Below are positions 1 through 7,370 of a stretch of 64,000 nucleotides of DNA, piece by piece. Location: the NCBI RefSeq assembly GCF_022899245.1, contig NZ_JALJAZ010000001.1:1085501-1149500 (forward strand), written 5' to 3'. Each line of letters begins with the position of its first letter. Position 1 is the first letter of the stretch. The notes beneath the pieces are model-generated. The model saw only the letters and a program-made list of their open reading frames with translations. It had not been told where the DNA came from and did not search any database. Both the position numbers and the translations under genes were made by a program. The stretch is from Falsirhodobacter halotolerans. Its GTDB lineage: Bacteria; Pseudomonadota; Alphaproteobacteria; Rhodobacterales; Rhodobacteraceae.

Positions 1-330
1 GGCGCAGTTGTAAATCCGGCCGTCGCGCCGCAACGGGGCCCCGATCAGGGTGATGGGCGACAGATCGGCCGTGCGCGCCGCAAGGACGCCCACGGCCTTT
101 TCCGCCGCTGTCAAAAGCGCATCCTGCATGTGAAGATCGTCGATGGCATAGGCGGTGACGCACAGTTCCGGGCACACCATCAGATCGACATGCGCACGAT
201 GGGCTTCCTCCATCCGCTCGGCAATCGCGTCGGTGTTGAACCGCACGTCGGCGGGTCGGACCAAAGGCGTCGCGGTGGCCACGCGGACAAAACCGTGCGT
301 GTGAAGGGAAGCGAAGGTGCGCGGATCCAT
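1..330 (-). CDS. nadE: NAD+ synthase, glutamine-hydrolysing (N-terminal part)
   Basis: The minus strand from an ATG at 328-330 stays open for 110 codons and runs off the left edge of the window. The peptide begins MDPRTFASLHTHGFVRVA and continues with CPELCVTAYAIDDL and a GAPLR.DGRIYNCA stretch. This is the usual start of the long, two-domain NAD+ synthase, whose N-terminal nitrilase-like amidase domain supplies ammonia from glutamine to the C-terminal synthetase. Glu55 in CPEL fits the first member of the Glu-Lys-Cys triad. The rest of the amidase and the whole synthetase domain lie outside the window. It is divergent from the efflux gene at 491. Confidence 0.85.
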   Translation of the reverse strand, partial: MDPRTFASLHTHGFVRVATATPLVRPADVRFNTDAIAERMEEAHRAHVDLMVCPELCVTAYAIDDLHMQDALLTAAEKAVGVLAARTADLSPITLIGAPLRRDGRIYNCA

Positions 331-490
331 GGCAATCTCCCGTATGCCCGTCCGGTTCTATCGCATCGGGCGGGGGGCGCAATGGAAACGGGTGGGTTGG
401 ATTGCGGGGAAAAAGCCGCTAGACTTTCGGTCGGAGGACGACCTTCGCATTCGGTTTCACCCGGGACGGCCCGGCCATATGGGAAACGCC

Positions 491-946
491 ATGCGCACCG
501 CTCCGGATCGTCTTCGCCACGCCATCAGTTTCGAGGTCATCGGCCTCATCCTCGTGATCCCGTTGGGGGCGATGGGGTTCGGGATCCATGCCGGCGATGT
601 GGGGGTGATCGCGGTGGTGGGGGCGACGATCGCCACCTTCTGGAACTACGCCTTCAACCTGATGTTCGATCACGGCCTTTTGCGGATGCGCGGACGGCTG
701 GACAAGCGCCTGAGTGAACGTGTCCTTCACGCGCTGCTGTTCGAGCTGGGCCTTCTGGTTGCGACGCTGCCGCTGATCGCATGGTATCTGTCCGTGAGCC
801 TTATGGACGCGCTGATCCTGGATCTGGCTCTCGTCGTCTTCTATCTGGTCTATGCGTTCGTGTTCAATTGGGCCTATGACCGGATATTCCCCATCCCGAC
901 GGATCCGGGGGCAATCCCCCCGCAACGCCCCGGCCTGTCGCAATGA
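491..946 (+). CDS. PACE family multidrug efflux protein (BTP domain)
   Basis: This is a 151-residue, very hydrophobic protein with four predicted membrane helices arranged as two similar halves. Each half carries the HAxxFExG type opening (HAISFEVIGL near residue 10, HALLFELGLL near residue 82) and a conserved N/W-Y-x-D/F end. That is the bacterial transmembrane pair pattern of the AceI/PACE transporters, which export biguanides and dyes by proton exchange in the inner membrane. I chose ATG 491 because GGGAAA lies just upstream and the family starts this way; ATG 479 in the same frame is possible. The substrate cannot be told from sequence. Confidence 0.75.
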   Translation: MRTAPDRLRHAISFEVIGLILVIPLGAMGFGIHAGDVGVIAVVGATIATFWNYAFNLMFDHGLLRMRGRLDKRLSERVLHALLFELGLLVATLPLIAWYLSVSLMDALILDLALVVFYLVYAFVFNWAYDRIFPIPTDPGAIPPQRPGLSQ

Positions 947-1014
947 CGTCAAAATAATATGGGAACTTATCCGCGTCGGCCGCGTTGGGCGGCCGACCCT
1001 GCGAGGAGTGTGCC

Positions 1015-1257
1015 ATGTCGGCCTGGATCAAACCCATTGTATTCGATCATGGACCGGCTGGCACTGCAGTATCCTATGAAAGCACCGACGACGCGCTGGC
1101 GGCCCTGAACGGGGACTGGCCGACGCGCAGCGGGCGCGACTATCTTTCGGCCAAGTCCATGTGCGAGGCCGCGGTGAAGGGGCGCGAGTGCCACTCCCGG
1201 GCGCGCGATGCGTTTTTGTTCGCGGCGGAAGAGGTCGGCCTTTTTCCGCGATTCTGA
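1015..1257 (+). CDS. DUF982 domain protein
   Basis: This 80-residue protein has an AGGAG site 9 bases before its ATG. The order L.G.WP..SGRDY..A...C..A.KG....SRARDAFLFAAEE.G matches the small DUF982 family common in Rhizobiales and Rhodobacterales. No biochemical role is known for the family and nothing nearby assigns one. It stands alone between the efflux gene and the nuclease gene. Confidence 0.65.
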   Translation: MSAWIKPIVFDHGPAGTAVSYESTDDALAALNGDWPTRSGRDYLSAKSMCEAAVKGRECHSRARDAFLFAAEEVGLFPRF

Positions 1258-1314
1258 TCTTCATGCGATCAGGCGGGTCTTGTTCTTCGGTCGCGCCTGC
1301 GGCAGAGGGGTCCG

Positions 1315-1896
1315 ATGGCCCGCCGCAAGACATCCCCTCGTATTCCCGGTCCCAAAGTATGGGCCATTGCCGTGGCGCTGGTTCTGGCGGGCTGGGTGTT
1401 CGGCAGCGACGATCCGCAGATGCGGCAGACCTTTTTCCGCATGGCCGAAGACCTGCTGAGCCATCGCTCCGCCCCGCCCGAGGTCGTGGCCGGCGGTGCG
1501 CGCATTCTGGACGGCGACACGGTCGATCTGAACGGCACGCGCATCCGTCTTTACGGCATAGACGCGCCGGAAATGGCCCAGACCTGCACCTTTGGCGCGC
1601 GGGACTGGTCCTGCGGGGTGGAGGCGCGGGACGCCTTGGCCGCGATGATCGGCGACCATCCTCTAAGTTGTGAAAAGCGCGATACCGACCGATATGGGCG
1701 CACCGTCGCCACCTGCAGCGCGAACGGGATCAGCGTGAACACCTGGATGGTGCGCAACGGTTGGGCCTTGGCCTATCGCCAATATGGCGGTGCGATCTAT
1801 GACGCGAACGAGCGCGCCGCCCGTGACGAAAAGCGCGGCATATGGGCAAGCGAGTTCACCGCCCCATGGGACTGGCGCGCCGCCCAGCGCAATTGA
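1315..1896 (+). CDS. Thermonuclease-like (SNase) protein with membrane anchor
   Basis: The protein has 193 residues. Residues about 14-30 form one hydrophobic segment (signal anchor), followed by an OB-fold SNase domain. ILDGDTVDLNGTRIRLYGIDAPE carries the calcium-binding Asp pair and the first Arg, and DRYGRTVATC and the ARDEKRGIW end are also typical of the family. SNase-like proteins of alphaproteobacteria are usually periplasmic or anchored nucleases. Its stop lies 21 bases before the prophage attL, so in the uninfected chromosome it would sit next to the tRNA gene now at 39804-39879. Confidence 0.8.
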   Translation: MARRKTSPRIPGPKVWAIAVALVLAGWVFGSDDPQMRQTFFRMAEDLLSHRSAPPEVVAGGARILDGDTVDLNGTRIRLYGIDAPEMAQTCTFGARDWSCGVEARDALAAMIGDHPLSCEKRDTDRYGRTVATCSANGISVNTWMVRNGWALAYRQYGGAIYDANERAARDEKRGIWASEFTAPWDWRAAQRN

Positions 1897-1917
1897 TCCG
1901 GATGGTCGTGCGGGGAG

Positions 1918-1938
1918 GGGGTGGTAGGCCCGGAGGGA
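1918..1938 (+). repeat. attL, left copy of the prophage attachment core
   Basis: This 21-bp stretch (core GTGGTAGGCCCGGAGGGA) is identical to 39800-39820, where it is the 3' end of a tRNA gene on the minus strand. The left copy is not part of any tRNA-like fold. It is best read as the displaced chromosomal tRNA tail left by site-specific integration. The base on either side differs between the two copies. Confidence 0.92.
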
Positions 1939-2114
1939 GTGTTGATTCTGTGATATTTCAGGCGGTTGCACAGTAAATGGGGCAGGGTGGCAGTCACAGG
2001 ATATCAATAGGTTAGGCTTGCTACTGTAAACCAATAACCGCCACTTAATCGACCGAACATTCCATAAACACCTGTTGACGTATGGGGGGGCTTTCACGTT
2101 AAGGGTGGAGGATA

Positions 2115-2129
2115 GTTCCTCTAACGTTC
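2115..2129 (+). promoter_or_regulatory. SOS box (LexA site) upstream of the UmuDC pair
   Basis: The sequence reads GTTC-CTCTAAC-GTTC, the exact alphaproteobacterial LexA consensus GTTC-N7-GTTC. It ends 10 bases before the ATG of the UmuD-like gene. A TTGACG at 2075-2080 with a weak -10 about 17 bases later, or the GATAGT at 2111-2116, could supply the promoter. Either way the box would block early elongation or initiation. This predicts induction by DNA damage through the host LexA. Confidence 0.8.
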
Positions 2130-2139
2130 TGGTGCTGCC

Positions 2140-2574
2140 ATGCCTGACGATGCCTACCCAATCGATGTGATTCACGTCCCGCGCCAGATGCCGCTGGCGG
2201 CGACCCCCGTTCCGGCGGGCTTTCCGTCCCCCGCAGGGGATGATCTGGAGGATAGCATCGATCCCATCGCATGGGTCGTGCGTCAGGAGCGGTCAACCTT
2301 CTGGTGGCGGATCGAGGGCGACAGCCTGGAGGGCGCGGGGATCTTCGATGGCGATCTGGTCGCCGTCGATCGCGCCGGCCACCGGCGCAAGGGCCGGATC
2401 GCGGTGGCGGTGGTCGATGGCGCAATCACCATCAAGCGGCTGGCGTTGCGGGACGGGCAGTGGTTCCTCGATCCCTGCGCACGGCGCGAGGGCTACAAGT
2501 CCATCCCCGTGACCGAGAGCACCGAGATCTGGGGCGTAGTGGCGGGCGTCGTGCGCCGCCTGCCGATCGAATGA
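2140..2574 (+). CDS. umuD: UmuD-like S24 peptidase (polymerase V accessory subunit)
   Basis: This 144-residue protein aligns over its length with Umu[10 protein letters not shown] at 27-35 follows the processing site, where E. coli has Cys-Gly and this protein has Ala26-Gly27, the LexA-type pair. GDS at 60-62 gives the nucleophile Ser62, and TIKR gives the general base Lys99. RecA-stimulated self-cleavage should yield the active UmuD' that joins UmuC in the translesion polymerase. It is 7 bases upstream of the UmuC gene, lies under a perfect SOS box, and sits just inside attL. No clear Shine-Dalgarno precedes the ATG. Confidence 0.85.
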   Translation: MPDDAYPIDVIHVPRQMPLAATPVPAGFPSPAGDDLEDSIDPIAWVVRQERSTFWWRIEGDSLEGAGIFDGDLVAVDRAGHRRKGRIAVAVVDGAITIKRLALRDGQWFLDPCARREGYKSIPVTESTEIWGVVAGVVRRLPIE

Positions 2575-2581
2575 CGGGGCG

Positions 2582-3874
2582 ATGATCGTCCCCGGCACCG
2601 ACCCGATCGCCCTGATCGACTGCAACAACTTCTATGTGTCTTGCGAGCGGGTGTTCGACCTCTCGCTGCACGGCATCCCCGTGATCGTCCTGTCAAACAA
2701 TGACGGCTGCGCGGTGGCCCGGTCGGACGAGGCGAAGGCCCTCGGAATCAAGATGGGCGCGCCGGTCTTCAAGATGCGCGATCTGATGCTGCGCCACGGG
2801 GTGCGGGCGCTGTCGAGCAACTATACCCTCTATGGCGACATGAGCCGCCGCGTGGGCGAGGTGCTGCAGGACTTCTCCCCCCGGCTGGAGACCTATTCGA
2901 TCGATGAGACATTCGTGGACCTGTCGGGCTTCGGGGATCGCATGATCCCGCAGGCGACGGCCATGCGCGCGGCGGTGCGGCGGGCCACCGGGATCCCGAC
3001 CTGCGTTGGCATCGGCCCGACGAAGACGCTGGCCAAGCTGGCGAACTTCGCGGCCAAGAAGAACCCGATCTTCGGCGGCGTCTGCAACTTCATGGATGAG
3101 ATGATCCGCGACTTCGCGCTGGCCCGCATCGCGGTGGGCGAGGTGTGGGGGATCGGCAGCGCCACGCAGGCCAAGCTGGCCGCGCAGGGCATCCGCACCG
3201 TGGCGCAGCTGCGGGACATGCCGCTGGCCCTTGGCCGCAAGACGGGCACCGTGGTGCTGGAGCGCACCGTAGCCGAGCTACGCGGCGTCCCTTGCATCGA
3301 CTTCGAGGACGTGGCCCCGCAGCGCAAGGGCATGGCCGTCACCCGATCGTCGGGCACCCCGATGATGACCTTCGACGTGCTGGCCCAGGCAATCGCGGCC
3401 CACGCCACCCGCGCGGCGGAAAAGCTGCGCCAGCACGGGCTGGTGGCGGGCACGATCACGGTCTTCTACCACACGAACAAGCACAAGCCCGACCGGCCGC
3501 AGACCTCCGCCTCGCGCAGCGTGAAGTTGTCGCCGATGACCAACAACACCTTCGACATGGTGGCAGCGGCAATGCGCGCGGCGAAGGCAGGCTGGAAGGG
3601 CGATCCGGCGGGCGGGGTCTATGGCTACACCAAGGCCGGGGTAATCCTGGGCGATCTTCTGGCCGAGGCGGAGGCCCCGCAGTTGCTGTTCCCGCCCGAC
3701 CGCCCCCGTGACGCGCGTCTGATGGACGCGCTGGACACGATTAACGATCGGTTCGGGAAAAAGACGCTGGTGCTGGGTCGTGAGGGATTCGGGAAGTCAT
3801 GGGTGACGAAGGCGAACCTGCGGTCACCGCGCTACACCACGCGGATCGAAGAACTTCCGGTTGTAAAGGTCTAA
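2582..3874 (+). CDS. umuC: UmuC-like Y-family DNA polymerase
   Basis: This is a full-length protein (430 residues; UmuC is about 422). The N-terminal [13 protein letters not shown] supplies the first metal-binding Asp, and [12 protein letters not shown] has the Asp-Glu pair of the palm. A helix-hairpin-helix region ([16 protein letters not shown]) and a C-terminal little-finger domain follow. With the UmuD-like protein it would form an error-prone, lesion-bypassing polymerase V. It is intact, so the cassette should be able to act. Being carried by the prophage, it probably supplies damage tolerance or mutagenesis to phage and host. Confidence 0.92.
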   Translation: MIVPGTDPIALIDCNNFYVSCERVFDLSLHGIPVIVLSNNDGCAVARSDEAKALGIKMGAPVFKMRDLMLRHGVRALSSNYTLYGDMSRRVGEVLQDFSPRLETYSIDETFVDLSGFGDRMIPQATAMRAAVRRATGIPTCVGIGPTKTLAKLANFAAKKNPIFGGVCNFMDEMIRDFALARIAVGEVWGIGSATQAKLAAQGIRTVAQLRDMPLALGRKTGTVVLERTVAELRGVPCIDFEDVAPQRKGMAVTRSSGTPMMTFDVLAQAIAAHATRAAEKLRQHGLVAGTITVFYHTNKHKPDRPQTSASRSVKLSPMTNNTFDMVAAAMRAAKAGWKGDPAGGVYGYTKAGVILGDLLAEAEAPQLLFPPDRPRDARLMDALDTINDRFGKKTLVLGREGFGKSWVTKANLRSPRYTTRIEELPVVKV

Positions 3875-3921
3875 GATTTGTCTAGCATATCCTGACTTTT
3901 ATTAATTAAGCCGAGGCGTAC

Positions 3922-4428
3922 ATGCGGATTAAAGACGTTGTAGTTTTGAAAAATGTTTCCGAACTTGTGCCTGGGGAACTGTTTTCGTGGAGTAATTTCC
4001 ATGATCGATACCTCGGGTTTGCTATTTCCCAAGAAGGTGAACGTTGCAAAGTACTCTTGCTTGGCAAAGGCAATGAGACCTCTCACGAGGGAACAAAGCT
4101 TTATAATGATGAACTTGTTATTTCCTTTGGAAATGATTGGATTTTAGAACCTATCCATAAATGGCAGAACATCATAGTGCCTGGTGAAGGTCGCGAAATC
4201 GGAAAAGTCATCATTACCAAGGATGGGGTTTATCTAAAATATAGGTTCACTCCGCACGGCGGATTTGTTGAGGATGCTTGGATAAATCCCGCCGACCTTT
4301 CGGTAATTCAGTACCCGCCGCAAGATAGGGCGGTTCCATCAGGGTATGCAATTTGGAGAAACATGGAGGACAGTCTTGAGACAAAGGAGCCATTATTCGT
4401 GATGATGAGCGCACCCGTACAAGCCTGA
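3922..4428 (+). CDS. Hypothetical protein, AT-rich cargo gene
   Basis: This 168-residue protein has no family I recognise. It is visibly richer in A and T than its neighbours, with codons such as AAA, TTT and ATT, so it was probably acquired separately. It has no signal peptide or membrane helix and looks like a soluble beta-rich domain with repeated short strands (KVIITKDGVYLKYRF). It lies between the UmuDC pair and the Dam-type gene, ends at a good hairpin terminator, and has only a weak upstream site (GAGGCGTAC before the ATG). Function unknown. Confidence 0.55.
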   Translation: MRIKDVVVLKNVSELVPGELFSWSNFHDRYLGFAISQEGERCKVLLLGKGNETSHEGTKLYNDELVISFGNDWILEPIHKWQNIIVPGEGREIGKVIITKDGVYLKYRFTPHGGFVEDAWINPADLSVIQYPPQDRAVPSGYAIWRNMEDSLETKEPLFVMMSAPVQA

Positions 4429-4450
4429 CAACCAGTACTGAAAATAGGTT

Positions 4451-4482
4451 AGGGGGCAGCCGCCCATCGGTTGCCCCCTTTG
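4451..4482. terminator. Hairpin terminator between convergent genes
   Basis: AGGGGGCA (4451-4458) pairs perfectly with TGCCCCCT (4472-4479) around a 13-base loop, followed by TTT on the plus strand. It lies between the stop of the AT-rich gene and the stop of the methylase gene and could serve both. Confidence 0.6.
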
Positions 4483-4485
4483 GTC

Positions 4486-5310
4486 TTAAATCAGCCGTTC
4501 CACCACGCCGACATTCGAGATGATCAGCTCTGCCGCATCCGTCGCGCCCGCACTCCCTACGGTATACTTCAGCCGGACCTCATCCGCCTCGAATGCCCCG
4601 AAAAGACCGCGGATCTCCGGCGTATCGTTGATCGACAGCACGAACTTACCCCGGATGCCCGCCAGTTGCTCTGCCATCTTTGCGAACTGGTCGCGACCGA
4701 ACATGTCCTTCCCATAATCATCTTCGCCCCCGAAATAGGGCGGGTCGAGGTAGAATAGCGTGTCCGGCCCGTCATAGCGCCGGATCAGTTCGGACCAGTC
4801 CAGCGATTCGAACACCACCCCTTCCAGCCGCTCATGCGCGGCGTCCAGTATCGGCTCCAGCCGTGCGAGGCTGAAGCGCGGTCCTTGGTCGGCGGCAACA
4901 CCGAACACGCCGTTCAGCTTGCCGCCGAAGCCAAGCCGCTGGAGATAAAGAAACCGCGCCGCCCGCTCCAGATCGGTCAGGGTGCGCGGGTCGGTAATCC
5001 GCAGCCGGTCGAACTCCCGGCGCGAGGCGATCTGAAACCGCATCACGTCCATCAGCTGGGGATAGTGGCGCTGCAGGATCCGAAACAGGTTCACGATCTC
5101 GCCGTTCAGATCGTTGGCGACCTCAAGCCGGGGTTTGAATCGGCGGCGGAGGAACACCCCGCCCATGCCCACGAAGGGTTCGGCATAGGTCTTATGGGGG
5201 ATCGCATCGATCTTGGCGATGATCTTGGGGTGGAGGGCTTTCTTGCCTCCCAGCCACGGCGCAACAGGCGCCGCAGGTCTTACTTGCATCATGGTATGAT
5301 TCTGCTCCAT
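4486..5310 (-). CDS. DNA adenine N6-methyltransferase, Dam/D12 class
   Basis: The protein has 274 residues from the ATG at 5310. PWLGGK near 18-23 and PFVGMGGVF at 45-53 (the SAM-binding FxGxG motif) are followed by the catalytic DPPYFGGEDDY at 189-199, the order of class D12 (alpha) adenine methylases such as Dam. No restriction endonuclease gene adjoins it, so it is an orphan phage methylase. It may protect phage DNA from host restriction or modify gene expression. The target sequence cannot be read from the protein. Another in-frame start (ATG 5292) is possible. Confidence 0.82.
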   Translation of the reverse strand: MEQNHTMMQVRPAAPVAPWLGGKKALHPKIIAKIDAIPHKTYAEPFVGMGGVFLRRRFKPRLEVANDLNGEIVNLFRILQRHYPQLMDVMRFQIASRREFDRLRITDPRTLTDLERAARFLYLQRLGFGGKLNGVFGVAADQGPRFSLARLEPILDAAHERLEGVVFESLDWSELIRRYDGPDTLFYLDPPYFGGEDDYGKDMFGRDQFAKMAEQLAGIRGKFVLSINDTPEIRGLFGAFEADEVRLKYTVGSAGATDAAELIISNVGVVERLI

Positions 5311-5534
5311 GGGATGCCCGCCCTCGCGAGGGGTGCGGGCGACCTTGAAGCACACTCGGGTCGGCGCGGTCCGTTGTGAGAAATGTGGCCGCGTGGTGAT
5401 GATCGTTGACGCGATCAAAGCCCCCGCCGTGCAGGGCACGGCGAAGGGCATTCGGTTGTCGTGATGGTGAAATGCTCTTTGGGCGCTACCTTTAGAGATG
5501 TTCGTCATTCGACGCGCAGAACCTGGAGGACCGC

Positions 5535-5702
5535 ATGTCCGAAGAACCCCACATCTCTGCCACCGTGAAACGCCGCAACGCGTTCGAGGAAACCCACCGT
5601 GCATCCCGTTCGATCATCGACGCCGAACAGTCGGCCCGCGACGAGAAAACCGCGCGGCTTCGTAAACTGCGCGAAGAAGCCACGAAGGGCGCGAAGGGCT
5701 GA
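5535..5702 (+). CDS. Small charged hypothetical protein
   Basis: There are 55 codons from an ATG preceded by TGGAGGA at a good distance. The peptide (MSEEPHISATVKRRNAF...) is rich in Arg, Lys and Glu and likely mostly helical, ending RKLREEATKGAKG. Size, codon use and a clean ribosome site suggest a real gene, but I do not recognise its function. It is divergent from the methylase gene across about 220 bases and ends 2 bases from the last lysis gene, which runs the other way. Confidence 0.6.
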   Translation: MSEEPHISATVKRRNAFEETHRASRSIIDAEQSARDEKTARLRKLREEATKGAKG

Positions 5703-5704
5703 TC

Positions 5705-5920
5705 TTACCGGGCAGGTGCCGACCTTCGACACCCCGCATCCATTGTGGCGATCAGCGCCTGCCCCGTCACCACCACCCGATCGCTGCCCTCATCTGCCAG
5801 CGCCGTTGCATGGGCTGCGCGGGGCGCGCGGGTGGCATCGCAGAGCGCATCACCGCTGGTTCGGGGGGCGCTTGTGCAGCCAGCTGCGAGCATCGCCAGG
5901 GCGAAACTGAATATCCGCAT
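5705..5920 (-). CDS. Rz1-like outer-membrane spanin lipoprotein
   Basis: The 71-residue product starts MRIFSFALAMLAAGCTS: a short signal peptide with a lipobox LAAGC, so Cys15 would be lipidated. It is the last gene of the lysis cassette and its first 71 bases overlap the preceding membrane-protein gene in another frame. That is the layout of Rz/Rz1 spanin pairs, which fuse inner and outer membranes in the last step of lysis. The mature part is not strikingly proline-rich, so the assignment rests on lipobox, overlap and position. Confidence 0.65.
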   Translation of the reverse strand: MRIFSFALAMLAAGCTSAPRTSGDALCDATRAPRAAHATALADEGSDRVVVTGQALIATMDAGCRRSAPAR

Positions 5921-6071
5921 TGTCTGTGTCCTTTCGTGTGTCCGCGTAGCCATGCGCGGCCTTGTCCTGTTCCACCTTGCGCCCCGAGGCGCGCCCCCGC
6001 TGGAAGGCCGCGAACAGGCCAGCCAGCGCGGCGATGATCCCGCCGAAGATCCATTGCACCCCGAACATCAC
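5850..6071 (-). CDS. Rz-like inner-membrane spanin candidate
   Basis: This 73-residue protein has one N-terminal membrane segment (about residues 5-23, WIFGGIIAALAGLFAAF) followed by a charged, helical periplasmic tail (GRKVEQDKAAHGYADTRKDTDN). It overlaps the holin-like gene by 4 bases upstream and shares 71 bases with the lipoprotein gene downstream. It is shorter than lambda Rz but has the same topology and place. It could instead be a second small holin-type protein. Confidence 0.55.
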   Translation of the reverse strand: MMFGVQWIFGGIIAALAGLFAAFQRGRASGRKVEQDKAAHGYADTRKDTDNADIQFRPGDARSWLHKRPPNQR

Positions 6072-6253
6072 CGCCGCCTCGCAAAGCGCGACGTGATGAA
6101 GGTGCCGATGAACACGACCGCGCTGCCGAGGAAGGTGGCGATCTGGTCGAGGTTCAGCGTCAGCGTTCCCGCTTCCGCGTCGTGCACGGCATAGCCGTAG
6201 CCCGCGAGGAACGAGGACGCGGTATAGAGCGCCATCCGAATGATCAGGAACAT
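6068..6253 (-). CDS. Holin-like small membrane protein
   Basis: This 61-residue protein has two hydrophobic segments (about residues 3-22 and 37-54) and a basic C-terminus (SRFARRR), typical of small phage holins that time lysis by opening the inner membrane. It follows the endolysin gene by 3 bases and overlaps the next gene by 4. An internal ATG at residue 7 (MALYTASS) could give a second start, as in dual-start holins. Confidence 0.65.
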   Translation of the reverse strand: MFLIIRMALYTASSFLAGYGYAVHDAEAGTLTLNLDQIATFLGSAVVFIGTFITSRFARRR

Positions 6254-6256
6254 GGG

Positions 6257-6841
6257 TCAGCCCTTTCCGAAGATGCGCCGCAGCGCGGCGGTGACGGCGA
6301 TGACGAGGCCCGCGAAGGGGGGAGGGGCCGTCAGCACCGGCGGGGCGTCCAGAGCTTTCAGTTTCAGCGTCAGGCGGCGGCGCAGCTCATCCCCCACCAC
6401 CACCGGATCATCGACGCGGGTCATCCCCGGCAGGACCATGAAGTCCCACTTGTTGCGCTGCGCGATGCCGAGGTTGGCCTGCACCTCCGCATGGCTCAGC
6501 GTGGTTTGCCGCGAGACAGGGATGCCGTAGCGGCGGCAGTAGTAGGCCGTGCGATCGAGCATCGCCTCGACCTGCGCCTCGGTTAGGGGATTGCTGCCCC
6601 AATCCAAGGGCCGTTCCTGCGCCCCGGCCATGGCATCGCAGGCGATGCCGATCGCATGGCTGTTGGCGTTCAGGGTATGGGCGGCATACTGGCCGGGGCG
6701 CAGGGGCGGGATGTTCGCCTCCACCGGGAACTGCCCCCGCTGCACGGTGCCGTCCGGCTGGATGATCTCGTGATAGCTGTCGGCCTCGATCTGGATCATG
6801 CCGGGGGCACCCGCCGTCCAATGCCAATGGACACGTTTCAT
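6257..6841 (-). CDS. Endolysin, N-acetylmuramoyl-L-alanine amidase type
   Basis: The protein has 194 residues from ATG 6841 (AAGGTGAT just upstream). HWHWTAG at residues 5-11, YHEIIQPDGTVQRG, HTLNANSHAIGIACDAM and LSHAEVQ fit the Amidase_2 fold, a zinc amidase that cuts the bond between MurNAc and the stem peptide. The C-terminus carries a hydrophobic stretch (FAGLVIAVTAALRR) that may anchor it or act as a release segment. It is the first gene of the endolysin-holin-spanin set, and its upstream region is shared with the divergent cassette at 6970. Confidence 0.78.
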   Translation of the reverse strand: MKRVHWHWTAGAPGMIQIEADSYHEIIQPDGTVQRGQFPVEANIPPLRPGQYAAHTLNANSHAIGIACDAMAGAQERPLDWGSNPLTEAQVEAMLDRTAYYCRRYGIPVSRQTTLSHAEVQANLGIAQRNKWDFMVLPGMTRVDDPVVVGDELRRRLTLKLKALDAPPVLTAPPPFAGLVIAVTAALRRIFGKG

Positions 6842-6893
6842 AAGGATCACCTTACTTTCTCGCTGAAATGCGCTAAATTTGTGGAAGTGGTGC

Positions 6894-6922
6894 TTGACTA
6901 GTAGCGCCATCGGCGCTATATC
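6894..6922 (+). promoter_or_regulatory. Promoter with a perfect inverted-repeat operator in its spacer
   Basis: TTGACT (6894-6899) and TATATC (6917-6922) are separated by 17 bases. Almost the whole spacer is a perfect 7-3-7 inverted repeat, TAGCGCC-ATC-GGCGCTA (6902-6918). A protein bound there would sit directly on the promoter. It drives the three-gene plus-strand cassette 6970-7540, whose second gene encodes an HTH protein, so autoregulation is a reasonable inference. The TAGCG half resembles the CI/Cro region motifs. Confidence 0.7.
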
Positions 6923-6969
6923 TATTCTTGTCGAAGGGGCAATGAAGCCCGCCAAAACAGGAGATCGAC

Positions 6970-7158
6970 ATGACCCATGCTGAACAGAGCCTTGCTGACG
7001 ACAAGATGCGCGCCGAGATCGCGAACCTGATCGCCGCCACGTCGAAGTTGAACGCCGAGACTTCCAAGATCACCCGCGAACGCTTCTGGATCCCATTCAC
7101 CGTCTTTGCCGGTGTGATCGTGGCGATCGTGTCGATCGTCCCCCGGCTGATCCAATGA
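6970..7158 (+). CDS. Small membrane protein, first gene of a coupled cassette
   Basis: The protein has 62 residues after an AGGAGATCGAC ribosome site. Residues 1-38 are a charged, probably helical segment with a repeated SKLNAE/SKITRE pattern. Residues about 40-58 form a single membrane helix (WIPFTVFAGVIVAIVSIVP). Small proteins of this shape occur beside phage lysis genes in Rhodobacterales, but their job is unknown to me. Its stop overlaps the start of the HTH gene (ATGA), so the two are translated together. Confidence 0.65.
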   Translation: MTHAEQSLADDKMRAEIANLIAATSKLNAETSKITRERFWIPFTVFAGVIVAIVSIVPRLIQ

Positions 7159-7370
7159 CCTCCGAAGAATTCAAGGAGGCCCGGCGCAAGCTGGGCCTTA
7201 CCCAATCCGAACTTGGCGCGCTGCTGGACACGGCCCCGCAGACGATTCGGAAATGGGAAATGGCCGACACACGCTCGACCGCGCGCAGTGTGAACCCCGT
7301 CGCGGCTCGCGCGATGGAGTGGTTCCTGTCCGGCTTTCGCCCTGACGGGTGGCCGGAGCCCAAACCATGA
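7155..7370 (+). CDS. XRE-type helix-turn-helix protein
   Basis: This 71-residue protein carries a standard HTH at residues about 5-35 (FKEARRKLGLTQSELGALLDTAPQTIRKWE). The C-terminal third is short and ends in a proline-rich tail. It is coupled by ATGA overlaps to the membrane protein before it and the HicB-like gene after it. The perfect palindrome inside the cassette promoter is a natural candidate for its binding site. It might instead be the antitoxin of a small toxin-antitoxin pair. Confidence 0.75.
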   Translation: MTSEEFKEARRKLGLTQSELGALLDTAPQTIRKWEMADTRSTARSVNPVAARAMEWFLSGFRPDGWPEPKP

